Assembly: GCF_000421565.1 (NCBI RefSeq)
Contig: NZ_ATXG01000004.1
Coordinates: 1-64,000, forward strand
Direction: 5' to 3'
DNA: 64,000 nucleotides
DNA from: Agromyces subbeticus DSM 16689
Lineage (GTDB): Bacteria; Actinomycetota; Actinomycetes; Actinomycetales; Microbacteriaceae
Shown: in pieces, positions 1-9,171 of the stretch
Layout of the letters: the number at the start of each line of letters is the position of its first letter
Position numbering within the stretch: the stretch's first letter is position 1
Notes under the pieces: generated by a model
Told to the model about the DNA's origin: nothing
Databases searched by the model: none
The model's input: only the letters and a program-made list of their open reading frames with translations
Translations under genes and position numbers: made by a program

Positions 1-870
<870 letters not shown>

Positions 871-1067
871 TCGGGCTCCCTGGGGGTCGGGCCGGCGGCA
901 CTGCGTGGGGGTCGAAGCTGCTCGCCGCCTCCGATGCTAAACCGGTTCCCGCTGTTCTGCACCTGGACACTCGCGAAGGCTGACCTCCACCACACCGAGT
1001 CGAAGCAGATCGCGGCGAAGCTCGATGCCTTCCTCGCAGAGGGCGTTTCAGGGCAGTAACGCAGGTG

Positions 1068-1118
1068 GCCGGGCGTCGGATCCATCGCGGGAGTACTGCG
1101 ATGGATCCGCCGCCCGGC
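1068..1118. terminator. Long hairpin after the MFS gene
   Basis: GCCGGGCG (1068-1075) pairs with CGCCCGGC (1111-1118), and CGGATCCATCGC (1077-1088) pairs with GCGATGGATCCG (1098-1109). One mismatch separates the two stems and the loop is 9 nt. It lies just 3' of the MFS stop codon. No U-tract follows, which is common for actinobacterial terminators. Confidence 0.65.
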
Positions 1119-1124
1119 ACGTCG

Positions 1125-2561
1125 TCAGACTGAGATCGACTCGCTCTCGGCGACATCCGGTGAGGCAGCGCGCGGCTTCGTCATCGCCGCGGCGGTCACC
1201 AGCGCCCCGACGACCGCGAGGATGGCGGCGCCGATGAACGCGGCCGAGTAGCCCTGGGTGAGCTCGACCTTCGACGCGTCGGCACCCGAGATGCCGGAGA
1301 CGATCGCCGTGAGGATCGCGAGCCCCAGCGCCGACCCGATCTGGTAACTCGTGCTCACGAGCCCTGAAGCGACACCGGTCTCGGCCGGCGGTGCTGCGTT
1401 GATCGCGGTGCCGAGCGAGGGCACGAACGCCAGCGACATCCCGAGCGCCGCAAGGAGCGATGCGGGCAGCACGTCGACGGCGTAGTTGCCGTCGGGTCGC
1501 ACGAACGAGAGCCACACGAGTCCGCCCGCGAGCAGCAGCAGGCCGCTGACGATCAACGGCTTCGCACCGAAGCGCGCCAGCAGGCGCGGCGCCCACGCGA
1601 CCATGACGAGCACCACGAGTCCCGTCATCGGCAGGAGCGCTGCGCCCGCGGCGAAGGCGCTGGCGCCGAGCACCTGCTGCAGGTACAGGTTCAGGAAGAA
1701 CCACATCGAGACCCAGGCGGCACCCAGCAGCAGTTGCGCCCCGTTGGCGGCACCGAGCAGCGGCTCGCGCAGCAGGCCGAGGCGCAGCAGCGGGTTGCGG
1801 CTGCGCGCCTGGATGATGAAGAAGATCACCAGCAGCACGACGCCTGCGGCCAGCACACCCAACGTCGGCACCGTCAGCCAGCCGGCCTCGGGAGCGTTCA
1901 CGACGGCGTAGACGACGGCGGCGAGCCCGACCGTCACGGTGAGGGCGCCGGTGAGGTCGATCGACCCGGCGGCCTTGCGCACCGTTCGGGGAAGCGACGT
2001 CGCCGTGAACGCGAGCACGAAGAGCGCGATCGGAATGGTGACGTAGAACACCCAGGGCCAGCTCGCGTACTCGGTCAGCACTCCCCCGAGGAACACGCCG
2101 GCGGTGCCGCCGATCGGCGCAGCGGCGCCGTAGACGGCGAACGCCTTGGGCAACTCGGGCGTGCCGCCGAAGAGCATCATGAGCAGCGTGAGCGCGGCGG
2201 GCGCGATCAGTGCGGAGCCCGCGCCCTGGATGGCACGGCCCGCGATCTCGAGTCCGACGTTGCTGGCGATTCCCGCGAGCAGCGAGCCCGCGATCAGGAT
2301 GACCCAGCCGAGCACGAAGATCTTGCGGGCGCCGAAGACGTCGGCGAGGCGGCCGCCGAGCAGGAGCAGGCCGCCGAAGGCGACCACGTAGGCGTTGAAC
2401 ACCCACGACAGCGACTCGGGCGTGAAGCCCAGCTCTCGCTGGATGTCGGGCAGGGCGACACCGATGATCGAGGTGTCCATGATGACGATGAACTGCGCCG
2501 TGGCGATCAGCACGAGGCCGAGCCACCGCTTGCCTGGCGAGATGGACGGGTCGGTAGACAT
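1125..2561 (-). CDS. MFS transporter, DHA2 (14-TM) drug:proton antiporter type
   Basis: This 478-residue multi-spanning protein probably exports small molecules in exchange for protons. The N-terminal half shows MDTSIIGVALPDIQRELG, the typical first helix and motif D-like segment of the DHA2/EmrB-QacA group. GGRLADVFGARKIF (motif A between TM2 and TM3) and GRAIQGAGSALIAPAALTLL (the motif C region) follow. Its length fits 14 helices. The start is an ATG with a near-perfect AGGAGG Shine-Dalgarno 7 nt upstream. The gene is divergent from copZ, and a CsoR-type palindrome lies about 50 bp before its start, so copper control is possible. The substrate cannot be read from sequence. The short cytosolic C-terminal tail is rich in Ser/Glu. 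Confidence 0.88.
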   Translation of the reverse strand: MSTDPSISPGKRWLGLVLIATAQFIVIMDTSIIGVALPDIQRELGFTPESLSWVFNAYVVAFGGLLLLGGRLADVFGARKIFVLGWVILIAGSLLAGIASNVGLEIAGRAIQGAGSALIAPAALTLLMMLFGGTPELPKAFAVYGAAAPIGGTAGVFLGGVLTEYASWPWVFYVTIPIALFVLAFTATSLPRTVRKAAGSIDLTGALTVTVGLAAVVYAVVNAPEAGWLTVPTLGVLAAGVVLLVIFFIIQARSRNPLLRLGLLREPLLGAANGAQLLLGAAWVSMWFFLNLYLQQVLGASAFAAGAALLPMTGLVVLVMVAWAPRLLARFGAKPLIVSGLLLLAGGLVWLSFVRPDGNYAVDVLPASLLAALGMSLAFVPSLGTAINAAPPAETGVASGLVSTSYQIGSALGLAILTAIVSGISGADASKVELTQGYSAAFIGAAILAVVGALVTAAAMTKPRAASPDVAESESISV

Positions 2562-2613
2562 GTGAATTCCTCCTGAGCCGGATGCCGGGAACCCCCGGCG
2601 GTGTTAGCGAGGT

Positions 2614-2632
2614 TATACCCATAGGGGGTATA
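2614..2632. promoter_or_regulatory. CsoR-type copper operator 1
   Basis: TATACCC-atagg-GGGTATA is an inverted repeat of the GC-tract-flanked TA type recognised by CsoR/RcnR repressors. It is the copy nearest the MFS gene. Confidence 0.6.
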
Positions 2633-2685
2633 GGTGTCAAACACCGTTGCGTGCCGGATCGGGACGATTGTGGCCTGGTTGCGAC

Positions 2686-2702
2686 ATACCCCAGTGGGGT
2701 AT
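2686..2702. promoter_or_regulatory. CsoR-type copper operator 2
   Basis: ATACCCC-agt-GGGGTAT is a perfect 7-bp-arm palindrome, 57 bp upstream of copZ. It is the best of the three copies. No csoR gene is present in the window. Confidence 0.7.
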
Positions 2703-2718
2703 ATGGTGAACACCGAGG

Positions 2719-2733
2719 TACCCAGCCGGGGTA
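2719..2733. promoter_or_regulatory. CsoR-type copper operator 3
   Basis: TACCC-agccg-GGGTA lies just upstream of the copZ ribosome-binding site and is spaced 31-33 bp from copy 2. It is weaker than the other two because the outer AT pairs are lost. Confidence 0.5.
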
Positions 2734-2758
2734 TCGACGGGAACGAAGAGGAGCAATC

Positions 2759-2971
2759 ATGGCCACGAGCGAATTCCAGGTGACGGGCATGACCTGCGGG
2801 CACTGCGAGATGTCGGTTCGTGAAGAGGTCGGCCAGATCGCCGGGGTGGCCGACATCGCGGTGAGTGCGCAAACGGGCAAGCTCGCGGTGACGGGCGCCG
2901 ACACGATCGATGACGCGCAGATCCTGGCCGCCGTAGAGGAGGCCGGCTACTCGGCGGTGCGAACGTCATGA
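2759..2971 (+). CDS. copZ: Copper chaperone CopZ (heavy-metal-associated domain)
   Basis: This 70-residue protein consists of a single HMA ferredoxin-like domain. The metal-binding motif GMTCGHC is at residues 10-16, and a typical AGYS-like end (EEAGYSAV) closes the fold. CopZ carries Cu(I) in the cytosol to the P-type ATPase and to the CsoR repressor. The start ATG at 2759 is chosen over upstream in-frame codons because AAGAGGAG precedes it and because the longer N terminus would cover the operators. It is the first gene of the copper operon and overlaps the next gene by ATGA. Confidence 0.93.
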   Translation: MATSEFQVTGMTCGHCEMSVREEVGQIAGVADIAVSAQTGKLAVTGADTIDDAQILAAVEEAGYSAVRTS

Positions 2972-3954
2972 AGACCGGCGCGCGGCTCGCCCTCTACGGG
3001 CTCGGGTTGGTTGCGGCATTCGGCGGTGCGTTCGTCATCGCCGGCGCCGTCGTTCCCGGCAGCGTCGTCGCCGGGTGGACTGAAGGGACTGAGATGAACG
3101 GGCACGACGAAGGTCACGATTCCGGGAGCACCGCTTCCGATGGCGCGGCCACGACTGCAACAGCGCTGAAGGGCCTCGCGCTCGAGATCGATGGCTTCGT
3201 GCTGTCTCCGGTGCAGGCACCTGCGACGGTCGGGGCTCCCGGCGAGCTGAGCTTCCAGATTCAGGATGCCGCTGGCACACCGGTCACCGAGTACACGACC
3301 GCGCACGATCGCAAGCTGCACCTGATCGTGGCCCGATCCGACGGCAGCCTGTTCCGTCACGTGCACCCGTCGCTCGACGAGGCGACGGGCACATGGTCGC
3401 TGCCGTGGGAGTGGGCGGCGGCGGGCACCTACCGCGTGTTCGCCGACTTCACGACGGCCGGTTCAGCGGCCCAGCCACTGACGCTCACTCGCACCGTTCA
3501 GGTCGCGGGCGAGTTCGCGCCGGTGGTTCCGCAGCCCTCGCAGGTCGATCAGGTCGACGGCTTCGACGTCTCGATCGAGGGCGACCTCGTTGCGGGCTCG
3601 CCGAGCGAGCTCACCATCACCGTCGCTCGCGATGGCGAGCCGCTCACCACCCTCGAGCCGTACCTCGGCGCGTTCGGTCACCTCGTGGCACTGCGCGAGG
3701 GCGACCTCGCCTTCCTGCACGTGCACGCCGAGGGTGACGAGCCCGAGGCGGGCGAGACTGCCGGGCCCGAGATCGTGTTCGCCGCGGAGGCGCCGACCGC
3801 CGGCCGCTACCTCATGTACCTCGACTTCCAGGTCGACGGGCAGGTGCACACGGCCGAGTTCGTGCTCGACGCAGGGCACGGCGAGGGCGCCGCGCACGCC
3901 GACGCCAACACGGACGCCGACACCGACACCGGATCCCACTCGGACGGGCACTGA
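2968..3954 (+). CDS. Membrane-anchored/secreted copper-operon protein with His-rich ends
   Basis: This 328-residue protein starts at an ATG that overlaps the copZ stop (ATGA). Residues 8-36 form one hydrophobic export or anchor segment. A His/Asp-rich patch ([11 protein letters not shown]) follows, then two beta-rich domains that each contain a His pair reminiscent of extracytoplasmic metal-binding cupredoxin-like folds ([23 protein letters not shown]). The C-terminal tail is rich in His and Asp. Proteins of this build are regularly found between copZ and copA in actinobacteria, and an extracytoplasmic copper-binding role is the likely inference. No catalytic function can be assigned. A signal-peptidase site is not obvious, so it may stay anchored. 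Confidence 0.75.
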   Translation: MKTGARLALYGLGLVAAFGGAFVIAGAVVPGSVVAGWTEGTEMNGHDEGHDSGSTASDGAATTATALKGLALEIDGFVLSPVQAPATVGAPGELSFQIQDAAGTPVTEYTTAHDRKLHLIVARSDGSLFRHVHPSLDEATGTWSLPWEWAAAGTYRVFADFTTAGSAAQPLTLTRTVQVAGEFAPVVPQPSQVDQVDGFDVSIEGDLVAGSPSELTITVARDGEPLTTLEPYLGAFGHLVALREGDLAFLHVHAEGDEPEAGETAGPEIVFAAEAPTAGRYLMYLDFQVDGQVHTAEFVLDAGHGEGAAHADANTDADTDTGSHSDGH

Positions 3955-3997
3955 CCGGCAGATCACGCCCCTCCCCGCACCTGACAGAGGAAGCAAC

Positions 3998-6268
3998 ATG
4001 AGCACAGCAGCACCCCCGAGTGCGCCCGCAGGCGTCGAGCTCGACATCGGCGGCATGACCTGCGCGTCGTGCGCGATGCGCATCGAGAAGAAGCTGAACA
4101 AGCTCGACGGCGTGACCGCGACCGTGAACTACGCGACCGAGAAGGCGAAGGTCACCGTGCCCGAGGGGTACGACCCCGCGCTGCTCATCGCCGAGGTCGA
4201 GAAGACCGGGTACTCGGCCGTCATCCCCGCGCCCAGGGGCCGCTCGAAGAGCGAGGCATCCGCCGGCGACGGCGATGCCGAAGACCCCGAGCTGACCGCG
4301 CTGCGCCACCGGCTCATCGGCTCGGTCGTGCTGACCCTGCCGGTCATCGCGATGGCGATGATTCCGGCGCTGCAGTTCACCTACTGGCAGTGGGCGTCGC
4401 TTGCACTCTCCGCACCGGTCATCGTGTGGGCGGCCTGGCCGTTCCACAAGGCGGCGTGGACGAACCTGAAGCATGGTGCCGCGACCATGGACACGCTCAT
4501 CTCCATGGGCACGTCGGCCGCGTTCCTGTGGTCGCTCTACGCGCTGTTCTTCGGCACGGCCGGCACACCGGGCATGACGCATCCGTTCGAGTTCGCCCTG
4601 GCGCCTTCCGATGGCGCCGCGAACATCTACCTCGAGGTGGGCGCCGGGGTGACGATGTTCATCCTCGCCGGGCGCTACTTCGAGAAGCGTTCGAAGCGCC
4701 TGGCCGGTGCAGCCCTGCGGACGCTGCTCGAACTCGGTGCGAAGGAGGTCTCGGTGCTGCGCGGCGGCGTCGAGACGAAGATCCCCGTCGAAGACCTGCA
4801 GATCGGCGACGAGTTCATCGTGCGCCCCGGCGAGAAGATCGCCACCGACGGGGTCGTGGCCTCCGGGACATCCGCTGTCGATGCCTCGATGCTCACGGGC
4901 GAATCGGTGCCGGTCGAAGTCGCCGAGGGCGACGCCGTCACCGGCGCCACGACGAACGCCGGCGGCCGGCTCGTGGTGCGTGCGACCCGCATCGGCGCCG
5001 ACACGCAGCTCGCGCAAATGGCCAGGCTCGTCGAAGACGCGCAGACCGGCAAGGCCGAGGTGCAACGCCTGGCCGACCGCATCTCGGGCGTGTTCGTGCC
5101 GATCGTGATCGTGATCGCGGTCGCCGCACTCGGGGGCTGGCTCGGCGCGGGGTTCCCCGTGACGGCGGCGTTCACCGCGGCGGTCGCCGTGCTCGTGATC
5201 GCGTGCCCCTGCGCGCTGGGACTGGCGACGCCGACCGCGCTGCTCGTCGGCACCGGTCGCGGCGCGCAGATGGGCGTGCTCATCAAGGGGCCGGAAGTGC
5301 TCGAGTCCACCCGCAGGATCGAGACCGTCGTGCTCGACAAGACCGGCACGGTGACCACCGGAAAGATGACGCTCGTCGACGTGGTCGTCGAGCCCGGCAC
5401 CGATCATGCCGAACTGCTCAGGCTCGCCGGTGCGCTGGAGGATGCCTCGGAGCACCCGATCGCGCAGGCCATCGCCAAGGGGGCGACGCAAGAGGTCGGC
5501 GCACTGGCGACGCCCGAGAACTTCGCGAACATCGAGGGCAAGGGCGTGCAGGGCATCGTCGACGGCCACGCCGTGCTCGTGGGCCGCGAGTCGCTGCTCG
5601 CCGAGTGGTCGCTCCACCTGAGCCGTGAACTGGCATCCACCAAGGCGCGCGCCGAAGGCGAGGGCAAGACCGTGGTCGCGGTCGGCTGGGACGGGCAGGC
5701 CCGAGGCATCCTCGTCGTGGCCGACACCGTCAAGCCGACGAGCGCCGAAGCGATCGCCCAGTTCAAGGCGATCGGCCTCACTCCGGTGCTGCTGACCGGT
5801 GACAACGAGGCCGTCGCCCGGCAGATCGCCACCGAGGTCGGCATCGAAAAGGTCATCGCCGAGGTGCTGCCGAGCGACAAGGTCGACGTCGTCGCCCGGC
5901 TGCAGCGCGAAGGCAAGGTCGTCGCGATGATCGGCGACGGCGTCAACGACGCCCCGGCCCTCGCCCAGGCCGACCTCGGTCTAGCCATGGGCACCGGCGC
6001 GGATGTCGCGATCGAAGCCTCCGACATCACGCTCGTGCGGGGCGACCTGCGCAGCGCGGTCGACGCGATCCGCCTCTCGCGCACGACCCTCGGCACGATC
6101 AAGACCAACCTGTTCTGGGCCTTCGCCTACAACGTCGCAGCGATCCCCGTCGCGGCGCTCGGCATGCTCAACCCCATGCTCGCAGGGGCCGCGATGGCGC
6201 TCTCGAGCGTCTTCGTCGTGGGCAACAGCCTGCGCCTGCGCGGGTTCAGGAGTGTCGCCGACCGGTGA
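3998..6268 (+). CDS. copA: Copper-exporting P1B-type ATPase CopA
   Basis: This 756-residue P1B-1 ATPase pumps Cu(I) out of the cytosol with ATP. It has one N-terminal HMA domain with GMTCASC at residues 19-25. The actuator-domain TGES is at 300-303, the intramembrane CPC copper site at 403-405, the phosphorylated Asp in DKTGT at 447-451, the SEHP nucleotide-binding His after it, and the hinge GDGVNDAPA from 646. All hallmark residues are intact and the length is normal. The ATG at 3998 follows AGAGGAAG at good spacing. It belongs to the copZ operon, 43 nt after the preceding gene, and should be induced by copper through CsoR. Confidence 0.95.
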   Translation: MSTAAPPSAPAGVELDIGGMTCASCAMRIEKKLNKLDGVTATVNYATEKAKVTVPEGYDPALLIAEVEKTGYSAVIPAPRGRSKSEASAGDGDAEDPELTALRHRLIGSVVLTLPVIAMAMIPALQFTYWQWASLALSAPVIVWAAWPFHKAAWTNLKHGAATMDTLISMGTSAAFLWSLYALFFGTAGTPGMTHPFEFALAPSDGAANIYLEVGAGVTMFILAGRYFEKRSKRLAGAALRTLLELGAKEVSVLRGGVETKIPVEDLQIGDEFIVRPGEKIATDGVVASGTSAVDASMLTGESVPVEVAEGDAVTGATTNAGGRLVVRATRIGADTQLAQMARLVEDAQTGKAEVQRLADRISGVFVPIVIVIAVAALGGWLGAGFPVTAAFTAAVAVLVIACPCALGLATPTALLVGTGRGAQMGVLIKGPEVLESTRRIETVVLDKTGTVTTGKMTLVDVVVEPGTDHAELLRLAGALEDASEHPIAQAIAKGATQEVGALATPENFANIEGKGVQGIVDGHAVLVGRESLLAEWSLHLSRELASTKARAEGEGKTVVAVGWDGQARGILVVADTVKPTSAEAIAQFKAIGLTPVLLTGDNEAVARQIATEVGIEKVIAEVLPSDKVDVVARLQREGKVVAMIGDGVNDAPALAQADLGLAMGTGADVAIEASDITLVRGDLRSAVDAIRLSRTTLGTIKTNLFWAFAYNVAAIPVAALGMLNPMLAGAAMALSSVFVVGNSLRLRGFRSVADR

Positions 6269-6318
6269 CACTCGGCCCGACCACCTCACACAGCATTGAC
6301 ATGAAGGGAATCACCACA

Positions 6319-6591
6319 ATGACGAACGACCTCCAGGCGACCGCAAGCTGTTGCAGCACCGCCGCGCCCAACCCCGCCGCCGCGGCCGCGGGCCGCGAGA
6401 ACCTGCTCGGCGGTGCGAGCGACGACCTGACCACCTGCCCCGTCATGGTCGGCAGCCGGGTCAGCAAGCAAGCGGCGGTCGCCGCCGGCCTCTACCGCGA
6501 CCACGAGGGCGAGCGCTACTACTTCTGCTGCGCCGGATGCGGGCCCGCATTCGACTCGAACCCCGCCAAGTACGCCGCCAACATGGCGTAA
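6319..6591 (+). CDS. YHS-domain (TRASH-like) metal-binding protein
   Basis: The protein has 90 residues. After a Cys-containing leader (ASCCSTAAP, residues 8-16) comes a YHS/TRASH-type core: TCPVMVGSRVSK, then YRDHEGERYYFCCAGCGPAF and the closing NPAKYAANMA. Such modules bind copper or other soft metals through Cys residues and are common next to copA. The start at 6319 is preferred over an in-frame ATG at 6301 because AAGGGA sits about 10 nt before it. The gene lies 50 nt after copA on the same strand and completes the copper operon. Confidence 0.85.
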   Translation: MTNDLQATASCCSTAAPNPAAAAAGRENLLGGASDDLTTCPVMVGSRVSKQAAVAAGLYRDHEGERYYFCCAGCGPAFDSNPAKYAANMA

Positions 6592-6642
6592 CGGCGCGGA
6601 TGCGACCGCGGGGCACGGTGCTCGTGCCGCGCACGGCGCCGG

Positions 6643-7110
6643 TCAGTCGGCAGAGCCGCCGTCAGGCAAGCCCTGTCCAGCCGTAGGGGACGCGAGTGCT
6701 TTGCGCAGCAATGAGGTGAATAGTTCCTGCTCGTCATCGGAGAGGCGGGCGAGGGCATCTCGCGCAAAACTGAACGAGCGCTCGAACCGCTGGCTGACCT
6801 CCTCCCCCTTCGCAGTGCGGGCCACGACTCGGACGCGCCGATCGTCCGGAGCGGATTCTCGGTACGTGAGCCCCATGCCGTCGAGGCGACCGACGATCTG
6901 CGAGATGTTCGAGGCGTCGCACCCCAGTTCTTCTGCGAGCCCGCCCATAGGGCGATGCTCGGAGAGCCGACCCAGAACGCACGCCTGCGCTGCGCTCAGA
7001 GCCACGGATGCAGCGGCGAGGTCGAAAGCCTGTTCGTATGCGTTCACGAGGTCGAGGAGGACGCCTTCGGCTTCCGAGGTCTCGGTCGCGACGCGGTGTG
7101 TGACTGCCAT
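6643..7110 (-). CDS. MarR-family transcriptional regulator
   Basis: This 155-residue winged-helix repressor has the MarR layout: a helical dimer arm, a recognition region (MGGLAEELGCDASNISQIVG, about residues 55-74) and the wing PDDRRVRVVARTAKG (about 87-101). It is transcribed divergently from the oxidoreductase/imine-reductase operon. The shared 124-bp gap holds inverted repeats with CTTGA half-sites, so it very probably represses both directions and is released by a small ligand. The ligand is not predictable. It is convergent with the YHS gene, whose stop is only 51 bp away. Confidence 0.88.
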   Translation of the reverse strand: MAVTHRVATETSEAEGVLLDLVNAYEQAFDLAAASVALSAAQACVLGRLSEHRPMGGLAEELGCDASNISQIVGRLDGMGLTYRESAPDDRRVRVVARTAKGEEVSQRFERSFSFARDALARLSDDEQELFTSLLRKALASPTAGQGLPDGGSAD

Positions 7111-7126
7111 GCACTGATCCTAAACG

Positions 7127-7155
7127 CTTGAGCCGATAAACGAATCCAGCTCAAG
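7127..7155. promoter_or_regulatory. CTTGAG/CTCAAG inverted repeat near marR
   Basis: CTTGAG (7127-7132) and CTCAAG (7150-7155) form a 6-bp-arm inverted repeat 17 bp upstream of the MarR start. The half-site resembles the larger operator at 7174-7224, so this could be an autoregulatory site. Confidence 0.4.
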
Positions 7156-7173
7156 GCGCGACCTGCGAGCGCA

Positions 7174-7224
7174 TTTGCTTGATCCGCTCATGCAATTATG
7201 CTTTAGTTGAGCGAATCAAGCAAA
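7174..7224. promoter_or_regulatory. MarR operator: 17-bp inverted repeat with overlapping promoter
   Basis: TTTGCTTGATCCGCTCA (7174-7190) and TGAGCGAATCAAGCAAA (7208-7224) are inverted copies with a single mismatch. Each arm also contains an internal TTGA-N5-TCAA-like palindrome. A candidate -35 TTGCTT (7175-7180) and -10 TATGCT (7197-7202) with a 16-bp spacer lie across the repeat, so bound repressor would cover the promoter of the downstream operon. Confidence 0.65.
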
Positions 7225-7234
7225 AGGAGCACGC

Positions 7235-8287
7235 ATGCACACCCGTCCCGAGTCTCTTCCTCGCGAAGTGACCGTTCGATCGCAGATGAACGCAGTCGTC
7301 CTCGACCGATTCGGGGGCGTGGACGAGCTTTCGTCACGGGAGATCGCTGTCCCCGCTGTCGGCGAGCAGGACGTCCTGATTCGAGTCCAGACCGCCGGCG
7401 TCGCCTCCTGGGACGCGGTCGAGCGCCAAGGCGACTACGACGGTGCGTTCGGAGTCGCCTCGACGTTCCCGTACGTGCTCGGCTGGGATGCGGCGGGCAC
7501 CGTGGCGGCCGTCGGCAGCGAGGTCACCCGCTTCGAGATCGGTGATCGTGTGTATGCGGCGTCGACGCCGGTGTCGCGCGGCGGGTTCTACGCCGAATAC
7601 GGTGTCGTCGCTGCCGAGCATGTGGCGCGCGTACCCGAGCGGCTCTCGACCGAGCAGGCCGGCGTGATGGCGTGGGACGCTCTGACCGCGCTGAGCGGAC
7701 TCGATCTGCTCGATCTCGGGCCAGGCCAGACGCTCATGGTCTTCGGCGCCAGCGGAGGCATGGGGCACATGGCCGTGCAGCTGGCACGCCAGCGTGGTAT
7801 CCGCGTGTTGGCGGTCTCCTCTGGCGCTGACGGTGTCGCCCTGTCCCAGGTCAATGGTGCCGACGCGGTCGTCGACGGTCGCACTCAGGACATCTTGGGC
7901 GCGGCAGACGAGTTCGCACCGGACGGGATCGATGCCGCCCTCATCACAGTGGGCGGTCAGGTGACCGAGCGCTCCCTTCGCGCGGTCAACCGTTCGGGAC
8001 GGGTGGGATGGCCGCATGGTGTCCATCCGCTGCCCGCGACCCCGCCCGCTGCGCCGATCTCGTATTTCGATGGAGATCGGAGCCGGGCCGCGCTTGAGCG
8101 CCTCAACGCCGCCATAGAGGCAGGCTCGTTCACGCCGCACGTCGCTCGAAGCTTCCCCATGGCGCAGGTGAAGGAAGCTCACCGTGCGCTTCGTGATCAC
8201 TACGTGGGGAAGCTGGCATTGAGCGTCGCGTACGACGGCACCGATGCGAATCCCGAACGTGAAGGCAGCGAGGGGACGCGGCTATGA
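7235..8287 (+). CDS. Zinc-independent MDR oxidoreductase (NADPH:quinone reductase type)
   Basis: This 350-residue medium-chain dehydrogenase/reductase has a GroES-like N-terminal half (motif VLGWDAAGTVAAVGSEV, about residues 84-100). A Rossmann domain with LMVFGASGGMGHMAVQLAR (about 168-186) follows. The Cys/His ligands of zinc alcohol dehydrogenases are absent, so it belongs to the quinone-reductase/enoyl-reductase branch, which uses NADPH to reduce activated C=C or quinones. AAAGGAG precedes the ATG. It is the first gene of the MarR-controlled operon, and its stop overlaps the next start (ATGA). The substrate is unknown. Confidence 0.82.
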   Translation: MHTRPESLPREVTVRSQMNAVVLDRFGGVDELSSREIAVPAVGEQDVLIRVQTAGVASWDAVERQGDYDGAFGVASTFPYVLGWDAAGTVAAVGSEVTRFEIGDRVYAASTPVSRGGFYAEYGVVAAEHVARVPERLSTEQAGVMAWDALTALSGLDLLDLGPGQTLMVFGASGGMGHMAVQLARQRGIRVLAVSSGADGVALSQVNGADAVVDGRTQDILGAADEFAPDGIDAALITVGGQVTERSLRAVNRSGRVGWPHGVHPLPATPPAAPISYFDGDRSRAALERLNAAIEAGSFTPHVARSFPMAQVKEAHRALRDHYVGKLALSVAYDGTDANPEREGSEGTRL

Positions 8288-9171
8288 GTACGCCGGTGAC
8301 CGTCGTCGGACTCGGCCTGATGGGTACCGCGCTGGCCGAGGCCTTCATCATTGCTGGTCATCCGACGACTGTATGGAACCGAACCGCTTCCAAGGCGAGC
8401 CCCCTCGCAGCGAAGGGTGCGAACGCGGCGGCGACGATCGAGGACGCGGTCGCGGCGAGCCCGCTGATCGTCACCTGTCTGACGACCTTCGAAGACACCC
8501 GTAGCGCCCTGGCGCCGGTCAGTGTCGCTGACTGGGACGCGCGCGCGCTCGTGACCTTGAACAGCGGGAACCCCGCCGACGCACGTGAGATGGCCGCATG
8601 GGCCGATGACCATGGCGCTCGGTTCCTTGCCGGTGCAGTCAAGAACGTCCCTGCCGCCGTCGGGTTACCGGACACTCTCCTCTACTACAGCGGGGATCAA
8701 TCCGTCTTCGACGACTACGAGAAGACCCTGACCGTTCTGGGCGGCGATACCGTCTTCCTCGGCGAAGACCCCGATCTCGCCGCTCTATACGAGATGGCCG
8801 TAGGCGGCACGCTGCTGCCGACGCTCGTCGGCTTCTATCAAGGCGCCGCAACTCTGCAATCCCGAGGGCTACAGGTCAGCAGCATGGTCCGGTTCTCCGC
8901 CAAGTGGTTAGACATGATCAGCTCTCTGTTGCCCATCTTCGCGAAGGAGATCGACACCGGCGACTACTCCCAGCCGCTTTCGACCGTGGACACCTTCATC
9001 GCCGGAGCCGCCCATGATGCCTCTCTCGGGGCCGAGGCCGATATCGACATCGCATGGCACGCACCGCTCAACGATCTCTTGCGACGCGCAGCCGACGCGG
9101 GCCACGGCGGCGACAGCATCTCAGTGCTGACCGAGGTGCTCAAGGGTGCCGAGTTCGGAGCGGACAAATGA
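8284..9171 (+). CDS. Imine-reductase-like NAD(P)-binding protein (first of two)
   Basis: The protein has 295 residues. The N-terminal Rossmann domain has VTVVGLGLMGTALAEAF (GxGxMG, residues 6-22) and the NADP-type phosphate-binding segment VWNRTASKA. An interdomain helix and an all-alpha dimerisation domain like beta-hydroxyacid dehydrogenases/imine reductases follow. The middle region AALYEMAVGG aligns with the helix that carries the Asp/Tyr proton donor in imine reductases, and here the acidic residue is Glu. Imine reductases reduce cyclic or prochiral C=N bonds with NADPH. The gene overlaps both neighbours by ATGA, so the three genes are translationally coupled. The real substrate is unknown. 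Confidence 0.75.
   Translation: MSTPVTVVGLGLMGTALAEAFIIAGHPTTVWNRTASKASPLAAKGANAAATIEDAVAASPLIVTCLTTFEDTRSALAPVSVADWDARALVTLNSGNPADAREMAAWADDHGARFLAGAVKNVPAAVGLPDTLLYYSGDQSVFDDYEKTLTVLGGDTVFLGEDPDLAALYEMAVGGTLLPTLVGFYQGAATLQSRGLQVSSMVRFSAKWLDMISSLLPIFAKEIDTGDYSQPLSTVDTFIAGAAHDASLGAEADIDIAWHAPLNDLLRRAADAGHGGDSISVLTEVLKGAEFGADK

Noticed and set aside
1734..2576. Plus-strand 280-residue frame opposite the MFS gene
   Set aside because: It is rich in Arg, Gly, Glu and His as expected for the antisense of a GC-rich gene and has no family motif.
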